Source: Pelargonium cotyledonis (Eukaryota; Streptophyta; Magnoliopsida; Geraniales; Geraniaceae). From it: a stretch of 25,677 bases of DNA. The stretch lies in contig JAYMTA010000649.1 in the NCBI GenBank assembly GCA_036897625.1, positions 1 through 25,677 of the forward strand. The letters run 5' to 3'. The notes under the pieces were generated by a model. It saw nothing but the letters and a program-made list of their open reading frames with translations. It made no database searches and was not told where the DNA came from. Below are positions 1-10,099 of the stretch, one piece after another (position 1 is the stretch's first letter; each line of letters starts with the position of its first letter). The translations under genes were made by a program, and so were the position numbers.

Positions 1-1284
1 ATTTATAGTTAGGTATGAATGTTAACAGTGTTATTTTAATGTGCTGGAAATTTTAAAATTTATTACGACAAATGTGCACAAATATAGAATGAGAAATGTA
101 CTTGGCTTACTTGTCTATGAATTTTCTCAAAATGTAAAGCGAAACACTTATTTAACACGAATTAAAATAAAATAGACTTGAGTAATTTGTCTAATTTTCG
201 ATGCTTGGTTGGTAAAATAGACTTGAGTAATTTGTCTAATTTGTGATGTTTTTGTTAGAGACAGGCGAAAAAGAAGGCACAAACTTTATTTTTAGTTTCT
301 TAGCAATGTATGTCTTTGTGGTTTGCAATACCTTTTGAGTGAACCATTCATTTCAAATATATATTTTGTGAAATCTCTCGAATTCGAATTACATTTTATC
401 AATTCGAATCTAAACACCTCTACTTCATAGTTAACTACCAACAATAATGAAACTTGAAAGGCAACAAAACAGTTAGATTATCAAGTGCAAAAATGTTCAT
501 TATGAAAGTCAAAATTGAGCAACACAGATCAGCCAGAAGCTGTGCAAATGAAGAGTAGTCTACTCTCTTTTTTCCTATTCCATGTAGGATGACATTTTGT
601 ATCTCCAACTTCACATCCTTGATAAATTATAGCAGAAACTGAAATTTGAGATAGAGATCAACCAACCTTTCGTGGTCGTGCATGTATAGATACCGAAAGT
701 CAAAAGATTTTTGTAAACGAGAAAAATGGTACTAACCTTTCGAAGCACGCCAATCGATAATCCCAAAGATGGAGCAATGAATTTGTAGCACATAAACGGA
801 TAAATTCAGAATAGAAGTTATGCCAATACAAATGAAACTAACCTCTAGCCTCCCTAACCCGAGAAAGTATTCTTCAACCTGAATCAACTGCTTCATTTCC
901 AATTACGAGGCTAGAAATTTACTTCACCTGTCCTATTTGACTACTAAAATGTAACGTCTACGCCACAGATTTTTATCTATAGCTGCTAAAGGCTGTCCAA
1001 AGGTCTATCATCTATAAAATTTTCTCTTGGGCTTGCATGTTCCCAGTTATAGCATTTATGGTCCCTTGATATTTTTCACTAACTGCACAAGAGAACACGA
1101 AACACGAGACAGAGAATTCGCTGTATAATGAGACAACTTATGTTGTTAACAGTAAAGTGCGGAGCATTAACTATTGTGATCTTAATTACTGTACATAACC
1201 GGAAGGCTTATTGAAAGAGAAAAAACAAGTCATTCACAAATCTCACCTAAATTTAGTGAAGGAGCATTTTCTCCACGTGAAAAG
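1..1284. other. 3' flank of the minus-strand FAR1-domain gene
   Basis: AT-rich DNA downstream of the minus-strand FAR1-domain gene. It holds the presumed 3' UTR next to 1284 and no convincing coding region. Three minus-strand GTTAGT/GTTGGT donor-like sites occur near 660, 735 and 840, but no matching exons could be assembled. A 45-bp direct tandem duplication sits at 169-248. Confidence 0.5.
169..248. repeat. 45-bp tandem duplication
   Basis: The string aaaatagacttgagtaattt and its following bases up to the cgatg/gtgatg ending occur twice, starting near 169 and 214, almost identical. This is a simple local duplication in non-coding DNA. Confidence 0.8.
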
Positions 1285-2436
1285 CTACCTATGGCGGGAA
1301 AGCTTCATCTCAGATTCGACTTTCCTCACATTGTTAACAATATCTTGAATTTTCGAAGACAGCTCTTCAGTTTGTTCCTCAACATTATTCATAAAATTAA
1401 GTAATTTTTCTCGATAAGCTGCACATAGTTGTTCTTGATGCTCCAACTCGATTGTGAGTTCTTCAATTTTCTTGTCTTTATCACCCTACAAATATGAACT
1501 AACGATCATTAATATGATGAAATTGGGCTGAATCAGAATGAAACAAGCACAAAGGGAGGACGGCATGTGCAACCTTATGGTATGGGCTAAAAACAATTCA
1601 GATACCCAAGCAAAATCATTCTTGCACGCGAACATGTGTAGAGCGATTTAAAGGTACTTTATTACTTATACTATTTATATTTCATATGTAAATGAAGAAA
1701 AACACCTATTTGGTACACAGCAAAATGTATGAACGAATACAAACAAAGACCTTCTTCCTGCAGTTAGTTTAGCAACTGACCCGGTAAATATGATACCAAA
1801 TTAGCAGTGCAATATTTATAAAACAATATAGAGGCAAAATCAAGACAATTAATTTCATCTCAATTTCTCACATAAGTAGGCATTGAATACAGAACAATTG
1901 GTCATAAATGAAACAGCATTTATAATTATGTATAATTGAATGAACTTCTCCTCAAACAAGCCCGTAAAGTTAAAAATGCAAGCAAGAAACTAAAAAAATA
2001 ATGATTAAAAGGAGTAGGAAAAACTTACAGAGGTACTGAACTCATGGGCTGTGACAACAAGGGGATGATTATGATCTTTTACAAATCTTGTAACAACCCA
2101 TTTTCCAGACTTTTCCAACTTGACCAATATAGTTGCCTTGCAACCTTCTCGTGCACTTGATCGCGCCTTCTTATCAGGACCAAATGCCCCTTTTTGATTA
2201 GGAGAGAAACCCTGCTTATTACATCCAAGCCGTCGAGCAAGAGTTCTCCCATCAATACCTGAACGACGGCGCTGCATTATGCGGACAACAAATCCTATCC
2301 GTCTTGCATACTCAATGTAGAATTTCCTGGCCTCATCTTCAGAATCAAATTCCATACCTGCGTATGGTTCGACAATCGGGTCTCCTTCAACATCGCTGTC
2401 CCCTGCTTCAACTACCTTGACCAAATCCATTGTCAT
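1285..2436 (-). CDS. Short FAR1-domain protein, FRS-related factor type (202 aa, 2 coding exons)
   Basis: Probable nuclear DNA-binding protein of the short FAR1 family (FRS-related factors). These keep the FAR1 zinc domain of FHY3/FAR1 but lack the MULE-transposase and SWIM domains, and in Arabidopsis they are thought to modulate FHY3/FAR1-type regulators. Coding exons on minus are 2436-2029 and 1485-1285, with donor TCT|GTAAGT, acceptor TTTGTAG|GGTGAT and a phase-0 junction. The FAR1 domain spans about residues 22-126: it opens with EPYAGMEF, has zinc ligands C72, C99, H122 and H124, and contains GKWVVTRFVKDHNH. The second exon (66 residues) is an E/K/Q-rich coiled coil ending in SRHR. The start is the first ATG after the likely leader acceptor; a second ATG follows two codons later. 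The 5' leader appears to be split by a 1.5-kb intron. It lies head-to-head with a paralogue on plus. The family call is solid; the splice sites are read by eye. Confidence 0.87.
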
Positions 2437-3069
2437 ATAGAATAATGTGATGTGACCTTGACACCCAGAATAAATATAAGAATCTTGTATACACATGGAT
2501 TAGAAGAAGAAAAAAATGAAGAAATAATAACCCTCCCTTGAAAAATCATTTAAGCTACTATTATCAAGTAAAATCATAGTTCTTAGCATACCATAAGTCC
2601 AGTTCCAATCATTCATTTGACAAAACAAAACCAATTATCCCACAAAAAAGAACAGAAAGAAAAGAAAGCCAAGAAAAGAAACTTAATTGTTCAGCTACTC
2701 CACTCTTCTTACACTTGTTACAAACCAAAGCCACCAAAAATATACTGCTGCTTGTTCTCTTCTTCACCGATGAATGAACAACATAAGGGGGTTCATAAGT
2801 TAGGCAAAAAAAGCATTTCATTAAAATTGTAATTTATGAAGAGAGCAAGGAGTCTCGGCTGCCATGAAAATCGCTCAAATCCAACAAGGTGCTCTCTGCA
2901 CCCACAACTTCATTGGTGCGGGTACAAGTGATAATTAATGAAGTGTTATCCTCCCTATTTTGGCTCACTCTAAGCCATAATACTTTATCTAAGATTCTTT
3001 TTTTCTCATGTATGAATTCCCCAAATAGTAGTGAACCAAATTCCTTCTATATTATTTACGAGCAGTGTT

Positions 3070-3290
3070 ATGAATGGCGTGCGTCATGGCGCAAGGCGCA
3101 GTGTGGTGCATAGTCCTCACCATTTCCACCCATGGCGCGGCGATTTCCAAGAAGTGTGTCTTTCTTGCGCCATTTGTCAAGGCGCATGGGGTGTTGCGGA
3201 GCAACTAAGGCGCACCTATAATATATATTCAAATCTTTTAGCACATAAGCGCACCTTATTTTCAAAAGCGCGTCTTGTGCCATGCACCGT
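3070..3290. repeat. GGCGC-rich island with imperfect terminal inverted repeats, possible MITE remnant
   Basis: A locally GC-rich segment in AT-rich intron DNA carries many copies of GGCGCA and related words, such as aaggcgca and aaggcgcacc. Its edges are inverted: CATGGCGCAAGGCGC at 3085-3099 matches 13 of 15 bases with the reverse complement of 3270-3284. This looks like a degraded inverted-repeat element. No clear target duplication was found and the family was not recognised. Confidence 0.45.
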
Positions 3291-3565
3291 TAATTACACA
3301 TTTACAATGTTTACGAGATTCAATAGTTTTCCAAATAGAGAATGATATCATTCACCATGTAAGAAACTTCAGTCAATTTAATTTTACTTTTCCAGCTAAG
3401 TAGAGTGAATAACTGATTAACAGACCCTCTTTATCTACAACCACACCACACAGGTACTCATCAGATTTCCACACATAAATTGACACTATCTGAAAACAGA
3501 TTCAACCTGTGCTCAAGAGGAAACTACACCGACTCGTAAACATAACCTGATTGCAGACAAGATTT

Positions 3566-3589
3566 CACACACACACACACACACACACA
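3566..3589. repeat. (CA)12 microsatellite
   Basis: Twelve uninterrupted CA dinucleotides followed by an A run, inside the presumed leader intron of the minus-strand FAR1-domain gene. Confidence 0.95.
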
Positions 3590-4099
3590 AAAAAAATTGA
3601 AGCTAATAAAATTCAGTACTACGGCAGAAAATTAAACCATATATGCTTCAAATAGTTAAAAATAATAATGATATCGCATTCTGTAATACAAGAAATGACG
3701 TAAAGTACAGCATGTCAGCTAAACATTTTAACATACAGACCACGGATAAATTGATTCAGGAAACCAATAAATGTCATCAGAATCAGTTTTGCTCATAAAC
3801 CAAATCAAACAGTTTTGATTACAAAAACTACCGGGAAACATTTTCCCGGAAAATGTAATACCTAGACTTGAATTCAACATAATATGGTTTCCGCACACAT
3901 AATTTCAACTTGAGAAACGACAAAACGAAAGCAAAGCTTGATCGGAAGAGTGAATATATGAACTTACAGAATCAGAAGTCTTTGAAATCACAATTGGAGA
4001 TGAGATCGTTGCTGCTTTTGCGGATATCAGACAGTAATGATAGCTCGAAACGAAATGGAAAATAAAATTTACAGTTCGTTGGAGGAGTGAGGAGAGAAG

Positions 4100-4967
4100 T
4101 GTTTAGTGGGGAGGGCTTGCGTGCTTGCACTCGGACCAGAATGATGCGGTCTTTTTTTTCTTTTTTTTTCTGCTGTGAATAAGATTATGGGCTCACGTGG
4201 GCTTTAACAACAGTGGTCACATAGCCCATCGTATTATTTGCAAACATTTATATATAAGTCGGCTCCTCTCATTTTGAATTTGAAACATCCATATAAAATT
4301 AACTTATTTTTAAGTAAAGAGTCAGTTTACAGTCGGTCAATCCATTGAAAATATTTTTTTTATTAGTTGAGCTACAAGACAAGAGGATAGCTCTTTCTTC
4401 TTAACTCAAAATTACATCTCATACCGTCAGTAAAAAGACTCTAAAAAAAAATTCATAGCGCTTAAAATATTTGACTCTAACATATTTTGTTACTTAAAAT
4501 CTTGATATTGGATTGTGTTCTTCTTACCTTAATAATTATAGTGTGAAATAGTACGAGCCTTTAAGTAGTTAGACAACCAAAAAAAACTCTCGCGGAGATT
4601 GTTGTTAGAAATTCGTTGTTGGTGCAAACAAAAAATGTGTGGTAAAAATAACAGTAGCATGTAAGAGTTACTTACTGTGTTAATCTAAACTAACATTAAC
4701 ATGTCATCTTCTTTCAGAAAAAGAAAAAAGAAAATAACATGTCGTCTTGTTAAAATATTACTCATATCTGCTTTCTTTTTTCAGGGGATCATATGTGCTT
4801 TAATAAAGTTACGAGAACGATATGACTCGCTAAATAAATAAATAAAATGCAATGTTTCACAAAAAAAAAAAAAAAAAAAATGCAAAAGAAAGGGGTCTTA
4901 TCTATTTTGATAATCTACTAATAAACGAAAGACACAAAACGGATCAAACGCTCCTTAAACGAATACG
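4100..4967. other. Intergenic region between the divergent FAR1-domain genes
   Basis: About 0.9 kb separating the presumed 5' ends of the two head-to-head genes. It is AT-rich with no coding potential, and has a 20-base A run at 4861-4880. Promoter-like motifs are concentrated at the left end. Confidence 0.6.
4186..4231 (-). promoter_or_regulatory. G-box plus TGGGCY (site II) cluster
   Basis: CACGTG at 4194-4199 is flanked by TGGGCT at both sides (tatgggctcacgtgggcttt), and a third, inverted copy (agccca) lies near 4224. Site II (TGGGCY) elements bind TCP factors and are usually close to transcription starts; the G-box is bound by bZIP/bHLH factors, including light regulators. The cluster is about 100 bp upstream of the inferred leader of the minus-strand gene. 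Function is inferred from motifs only. Confidence 0.5.
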
Positions 4968-5002
4968 GTGCCCCACGGCCTAGACAAAATCTCGCATTCC
5001 CG

Positions 5003-5055
5003 TACTCACTTCTCTCCTTCCCTCCCTCCCTCCCTCCCTCACTTCCTTCTTCAAC
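5003..5055 (+). repeat. Pyrimidine-rich (CCCT)n tract in 5' leader
   Basis: A CT-rich stretch with five CCCT/CCTC units sits in the likely 5' leader of the plus-strand FAR1-domain gene. Such tracts are common in plant leaders. Confidence 0.6.
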
Positions 5056-5111
5056 TCAGCTCCGTGCCTTCAAATTTTCGATTTTTTTTTTTTTGGGATT
5101 TCATCTTTCAA

Positions 5112-5803
5112 GTAAGCCCTTCAATTTCATTTCCGAACCATTTTCTTCGATATACTCTTTTTCTTAACATTTATCACCATTTTTTCTGATTTTTTTCCCT
5201 TCTGATTTCATCAATAGGGGACAGTTGTGCCCCGTTTGTTTACTGAGAAAATCAGCGGAAGGGAAATGGAAACTGGGTTTTTGGATTCTGTTTTCAACAG
5301 CTGACCCAATTTTTGTTTGCTGAGAGAGTTTAAGTTCTTGAATTGTGTGTGTGTCTTATCGGTGGAAGATGGATGATTGAACTGAATGGAGATGTAGTTT
5401 AGTCAATCTTAGTGCACTGCTATGTATATTAAGTGTTCGAAATTTGCTTAATTTTGTTCGTTCGATCACTAGTTGTAGACCTTTTTATTTGGGTATCAAT
5501 GGGTATCGGATTAAAAAGACTTGCTTGAAGCTAACAATTATGTGTCTTATGTTCGAACTGCAATGCCCTAGGTTGTTATTTTTGTGGGTTTCAGCTCTCA
5601 AATGCATTATTGAACAATATTTTGGCTGTCTTGCATTAGTATTATGAGCCCGAAAAGGAATTCTTTTGCTTTTCTGGAGTGATTTCTACTTTGTAGATGC
5701 ATTTGAAACTCAATTTTGGATTTTAAGATAGCAATATTTTAACTTAAATTACTTACGGGTTTTCCTTATTAACACCTAAAGTTTATTTGGTTTTCTGGAA
5801 CAG
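5112..5803 (+). other. Probable 5' leader intron of the plus-strand FAR1-domain gene
   Basis: Donor TTTCAA|GTAAGC at 5112 and acceptor TTTTCTGGAACAG ending at 5803 bracket T-rich DNA upstream of the start codon at 5888. The divergent paralogue also seems to have a leader intron. Inferred from splice consensus. Confidence 0.5.
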
Positions 5804-5887
5804 CCCTGTTGAAACATATGGGGTCGTGGGTACGCAGTTGATTTACTTTGATTTAGTAGAATCTTAATAGGGTTATGCGGCGTTTTA

Positions 5888-7620
5888 ATGGCAGTGGATG
5901 ATCACCCTTTGTTGGGCGAGGATGGGGTTGCGCTAGAGAACTCTAATGGAAAAGAGATTTTGGTACCCTCAGAGGAAGTAAGTTTGGATATGGAGCCGTA
6001 TGTAGGTATGGAGTTCGAATCTGAAGAGGCTGCCAAGGTTTTTTATGATGCATATGCCACACGCTCAGGATTTGTTATGCGGGTGGACGCTTTTCGCCGG
6101 TCAATGCGTGATGGAAAGGTTGTTTGGCGACGACTTGTGTGCAATAAAGAGGGTTTTCGAAGGCTAAGGCCTAGGAAAAGTGAAAACAGGAAGCCTCGAG
6201 CAATTACAAGAGAAGGGTGTAAGGCAATGATAATAGTAAAGAAAGAAAAAACAGGAAAATGGGCTGTTACGAGATTTGTGAAGGAGCATAATCATCCATT
6301 GGTTGATGCACCTGCCAACAGTCGTCGAAGTGTGATCCTATCACAAGCGCCGGTTAGTATTCTCAAGTCTCAACTTTAATGAAAATATATTGGACCTTCT
6401 ACACAACCTGATTTTCATTATTTGACTATCTAAATTGCAATCCCTAGTTAGTTATAGTTTCTAAGCTTTTTATAGTCCGAGTGTAATATCATTTACATTT
6501 TTGTCATGCTACCATTTTGAGATACAAATGCAATGTATACATTCAACTTTTTCCTTTTTGAGCAAAAAATGGACATTAGCTTACTCGGTTGAAAAGCGTT
6601 CCTCATTGCACCTTTTGGAAAGTTTCCCCCACCCCATTTGAACTTGAACTCTTTTTGTTTAAAGTCTTCACGTGTACTGTGGTTTTGTCTGGCTCTAGTT
6701 GTCTAGTGTCTTTACTTCCAGTTGTTAATGTCTTGATTTCCCTTTCAAATTTGGTAGTTCACATATCAGCTTATATGTACTCATAGTCATGTTCTTTTGA
6801 AGTTTGTAGCTTAATACTTGCAAGCTATTGAACTTGTCCTTTTAATGGGATTTTGAAGGCACTTTGTGACATTTGTATTGGAGGGAATACACTTTAACCC
6901 TCATTTTAACATTCAGGAAACTATGTTGTTGATTATAGGTTTCTATTGGACATTCAATATATTTTTATTTTCTTATAATGAATTTCTCTTCTTTCATTGA
7001 GCTGCTCATATTAATAGTTTCGTCTTATTTGGCAATAATTCCTGTTATTTATTGAACAATCCTCGGTTCCTTTGTAAAAGTGCAATTTTGGAGAAAAACC
7101 AGAGATTGACTGTCTATCTCAATGAATCAAGAAATTTTTGTGCAGATTTCTTGTTTAGGCAAGTCATTTGATTGCAAACCTTATTCCAGGGGACTCAGGA
7201 CAGCATTTATATGTAAATTTGTTATGAGTTGCATAAAATGTACCTGCTTAAACGATTTGGTTAATGGATTACAACCAAATTGTTCTCCTTTGCATTAAAA
7301 AATTATAATTTCTGTATTCTTAACTACGTAGATAAATTTTCTATTTCATTGGTATTATCTTTTCTATAGGAATATTCATTTCCTGTTTGTATCTTTTCCT
7401 CGGGTTTATTTTTCAGGATGACAAAGATGTAAAGATTCGAGAATTGACTGCTGAGTTACAGCGTGAGCGCAAACGTTCTGCTGCTTATCAAGAACAGCTT
7501 CATATGGTTTTGAGAGATATGGAGGAGCACTCAAATCACCTGTCTAGAAATATTGATGACATAGTTCAAAGTGTGCGAGAAATTGAATCAAAGAGGGTAG
7601 TCCCTTCAAATAGCCAATAG
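5888..7620 (+). CDS. Short FAR1-domain protein, FRS-related factor type (222 aa, 2 coding exons)
   Basis: Paralogue of the divergent minus-strand gene and likely a nuclear DNA-binding modulator of FHY3/FAR1-type regulation. Coding exons are 5888-6352 and 7417-7620, joined in phase 0: donor GCGCCG|GTTAGT, acceptor TTTTTCAG|GATGAC. An acidic N-terminus (residues 1-34) leads into the FAR1 domain (about 35-139). The domain opens with EPYVGMEF, has zinc ligands C85, C111, H134 and H136, and contains GKWAVTRFVKEHNHPL. The second exon (67 residues) opens DDKDVKIRELTAELQRER and is a heptad-rich coiled coil, probably for dimerisation. There is no MULE transposase or SWIM domain, so the protein is full length for this short subfamily and not a truncated FAR1. 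The exon structure mirrors the minus-strand paralogue (GDKDKKIEELTIEL at the same place). The intron is 1.06 kb. Confidence 0.88.
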
Positions 7621-8489
7621 CTTGTTGTGCTGTCAAGTTTTGTTTGACCTGTACTATTTATTTGATGTGCTATTTGTAGACTGTAAATTTTTGTGTATCT
7701 AGGGGAAAAAATCCAAGAGAAGAAAGGAGAGAAGTTATTAGAATTAGCAAGGTGGTCTAGCTTAACTTAAAGGTAGTTAGGTGTTACGAAACTTTTGCAG
7801 TCTTGAGTCATGTCAAGAGAGCAGAAAGAGGCTTGTTGTGTGCTTTTGAGATATTATTGAAATTTTATGTGCGTCTATTTCGTATTTTGTAAGCTTATAG
7901 AATTTGTGAGATGGTCCAGCTTAAGTCACCTGAAGGTAGTTGGGTGTTACAAAACTTCTGCCATCTTGAGTCATGTGAAGAGAGAAGAAAAAGGCTTGTT
8001 GTGTACTTTGAAAATCATTGAAATTTTATGTGAATCTATTTCGGATTTCTCGTTCTTTGGCTTAGGTACTTTTTTTTTTCATTTCATTTCAAATTCTAAT
8101 CCCTACTGTGCCTCAAGTAAAGTCTGGAGTGATATACAATCTTTCGCGGCCAGTTGTTTTGACTGACCAGAATTTACTAAGCAATATATGCATGAAACTC
8201 AAAATTTATGGAGGTTCAATTCATGCCAGTTGATCACAATTCAGAAGGAGAAAAATGAGCTTTGGAGAAGGTAAAGGAACTTAAAAAGCCTTTATTGTAT
8301 ACTCTTTTATTAATTTGTCCTGAACACATGATAATTGAAGTACAATATGTAGAAAATTTAAAATGATTGCTTATAGTTATAGACGTTATTTAATGCTTTG
8401 ATATTTCTATATTATCTTTAATTGTTGTTACTGATTTGTGCCTGACTAAATTTAATCTTGTACTATATCTTTTTTCTTCCTAGAAACAT
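7621..8489. other. 3' flank of the plus-strand FAR1-domain gene
   Basis: Probable 3' UTR followed by non-coding DNA. The main content is a diverged direct duplication at 7739-8050; no coding frame is supported. Confidence 0.5.
7739..8050. repeat. Diverged tandem duplication, unit about 159 bp
   Basis: Two head-to-tail copies start at 7739 and 7898. Shared words include aggtagttgggtgttac (one mismatch), cttgagtcatgt, aggcttgttgtgt and attgaaattttatgtg in the same order and spacing. The copies have diverged by substitutions and small indels, so the event is not recent. It lies just downstream of the FAR1-domain gene. Confidence 0.85.
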
Positions 8490-8915
8490 ATATAGCCTGC
8501 TTGGTTACTGATACACTCATACACAACAATGGCTATTAGTGTTCTTGCAGCAGGGTAGGTGTGTGTATGCTGCCACAGGATAGATTCCTCAGTTTGATCT
8601 GGATGACACAAACCATGGAAATTGTCAGATAAATACAAGCCAGAATGGATGTCCAAGCTGCCGACAGCATCGTGGTGCACCTAAAATGCTTGGACCAGAA
8701 GTCCTCAAATATCTCAGTATATACTGAGATGTGTCCTGGTTATCTTAGCGACAAGGCTTCAGAGGAGGAAGAGCGCAAATGATACTACTTCAGATATAAT
8801 GAGATTCTTGGCCGTGTAAGCTGTCAGTTTGGCATTCCTTTTGGCTCTCAAGGCTTTTGCTCGAGTTCAGCCATGCATAGCCTGATGGAGACAGCTATTG
8901 CATTAACACTCTGGG
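8490..8915 (-). pseudogene. Decayed copy of the four-helix membrane protein gene at 10.1-11.3 kb
   Basis: Minus-strand translation in shifting frames matches the intact gene 1.6 kb away. KNLIISEVVSFALFLL, then SLVAK, corresponds to KRLVVSEVVAFSFFLLSSLVAK. After a break, LSAAWTSILACIYLTISMV and then VIQIKLRNLSCGS correspond to LLSAWGSILGCVFLTTSMVEVIQIKVGRLSCGS. In-frame stops and at least two frameshifts separate these blocks. The proline-rich N-terminal exons and the VNVNSLF motif were not found. This is a host-gene pseudogene, older than a recent tandem copy would be. Confidence 0.8.
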
Positions 8916-8919
8916 GTGA

Positions 8920-10099
8920 GTCTATTATCGTCTCATTTATTTTCTTCTTATCTCATTTTTTATTAGCACTGAAACAAAAATACATGAAAAATCAACACGA
9001 GTTATTTAACTCCGTGCAAACAAAAAATAAAATTAATAAAGAAAGAAAAGTTTGAGGAGAGATGATCTTGGGTAATCCATCACTAGGCAGTATTTGTTTG
9101 CCTCCTGAAGTAGCTACTATGCATGCTTCCATTTATAAACAAGAAATAAGAATCTTTTTCCTTACTGGAGATAAGAAAAAAGAGAATTGCATGTTAACAG
9201 AATAACAGGAGAGCAAAGAATTTTGTGCACTGTAATCTTACAATTTAAGTTACTCAAATGCGTTCATCAAGACATGTATGTGTATCACATTTATCCTTTG
9301 TCTCCTCAATGTCCTCACAGATATGATCATTGTGTTTACTTTCAGTTTTATGGAAAAGATAATGCTAGGCAAAAGAATAACGATGTACTAGATAACGTCC
9401 TTTTGCTCCAAAAGGATTAGTTTTTATCGAGTCTTGTAAAAAAAATGCTTCAACCCTAGTTTTTTTCTCTTACATGCATCTCTTTATTCTGCCACCAATT
9501 GCATTAAAAAGAAGAAGCTAATTCTTTATCTATTTATAAGATGTATGTTTAATAACCCGTGAATAAGTTCATTTTCTTCATTTCTGTGTATGAAAGTCTC
9601 AATATCTCTCTAATATAGTGTGATTACTTGTCTTGTAGTTATGATCATTTCATCAGGTTTTAGTTTTATGGAAAAGTAAATGTGAGGAAACTAAATAAAT
9701 GCAGAGAAAAGAATAATGAAATAGTAGAAAACATAATATATTTTTAGTTTTTAATCCAAAGAGGAGTGGTTTAAGGTTTTGCTTGAGTCGTCCTGTAAAA
9801 GATGCACTTTATCCAATTCTTCCTCCCTTACATGCAGCTTTTAGTCTAACAGTTCCATCAATTATTGTGATACTGCAAATTATCAGAAAAGTCTGTATCT
9901 TCATCGATCTGTTCTTTTTCATTTCTATTGTGTGATACCATATATAGATTGATTCAGCCAGAGATTCTTAAGTATCGAGTCATAATTCATATTCACATTT
10001 ATCGTATTCTCTGTATGTGTACATACACATTGCTATGCATATATGAACAATAGGTTTTCTGAATGTAGACTAAAAGTTCATATTATATATACTAGTTTT
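8920..10099. other. Intergenic region with diverged direct duplication
   Basis: Non-coding DNA between the decayed copy and the 3' end of the intact membrane gene. Besides the duplication at 9321-9865 nothing was recognised. Short open frames here look like chance. Confidence 0.5.
9321..9865. repeat. Diverged direct duplication, copies at 9321-9510 and 9641-9865
   Basis: Both copies contain, in order: tatgatcatt; agttttatggaaaag; aaaagaataa; an ATGC block after a gagtc...tgtaaaa block; cttacatgca; and a closing ccaattg/tcaattattg. Spacing differs by small indels. This indicates an old tandem duplication of about 320 bp. Confidence 0.7.

Larger units (their letters stand above)
2484..3967 (-). 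other. Probable 5' leader intron of the minus-strand FAR1-domain gene
   Basis: On minus, a canonical donor TCT|GTAAGTT abuts 3967 and a pyrimidine-rich tract ending in ATACAAG gives an acceptor near 2484. An alternative acceptor, GTGTCAAG, is about 25 bases further downstream. The intron contains a GGCGC-rich island (about 3070-3290) and a (CA)12 microsatellite. The first exon would be the leader from 3968 to roughly 4090. Inferred from splice consensus only. Confidence 0.55.

Noticed and set aside
611-793. Short minus-strand open frame
   Set aside because: No family resemblance, low-complexity hydrophobic composition, and in the 3' flank of a clear gene.
4968-5189. Plus-strand frame over the CT-rich leader
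   Set aside because: Translation follows the pyrimidine tract (S, P, L, F runs); it is leader sequence of the FAR1-domain gene.
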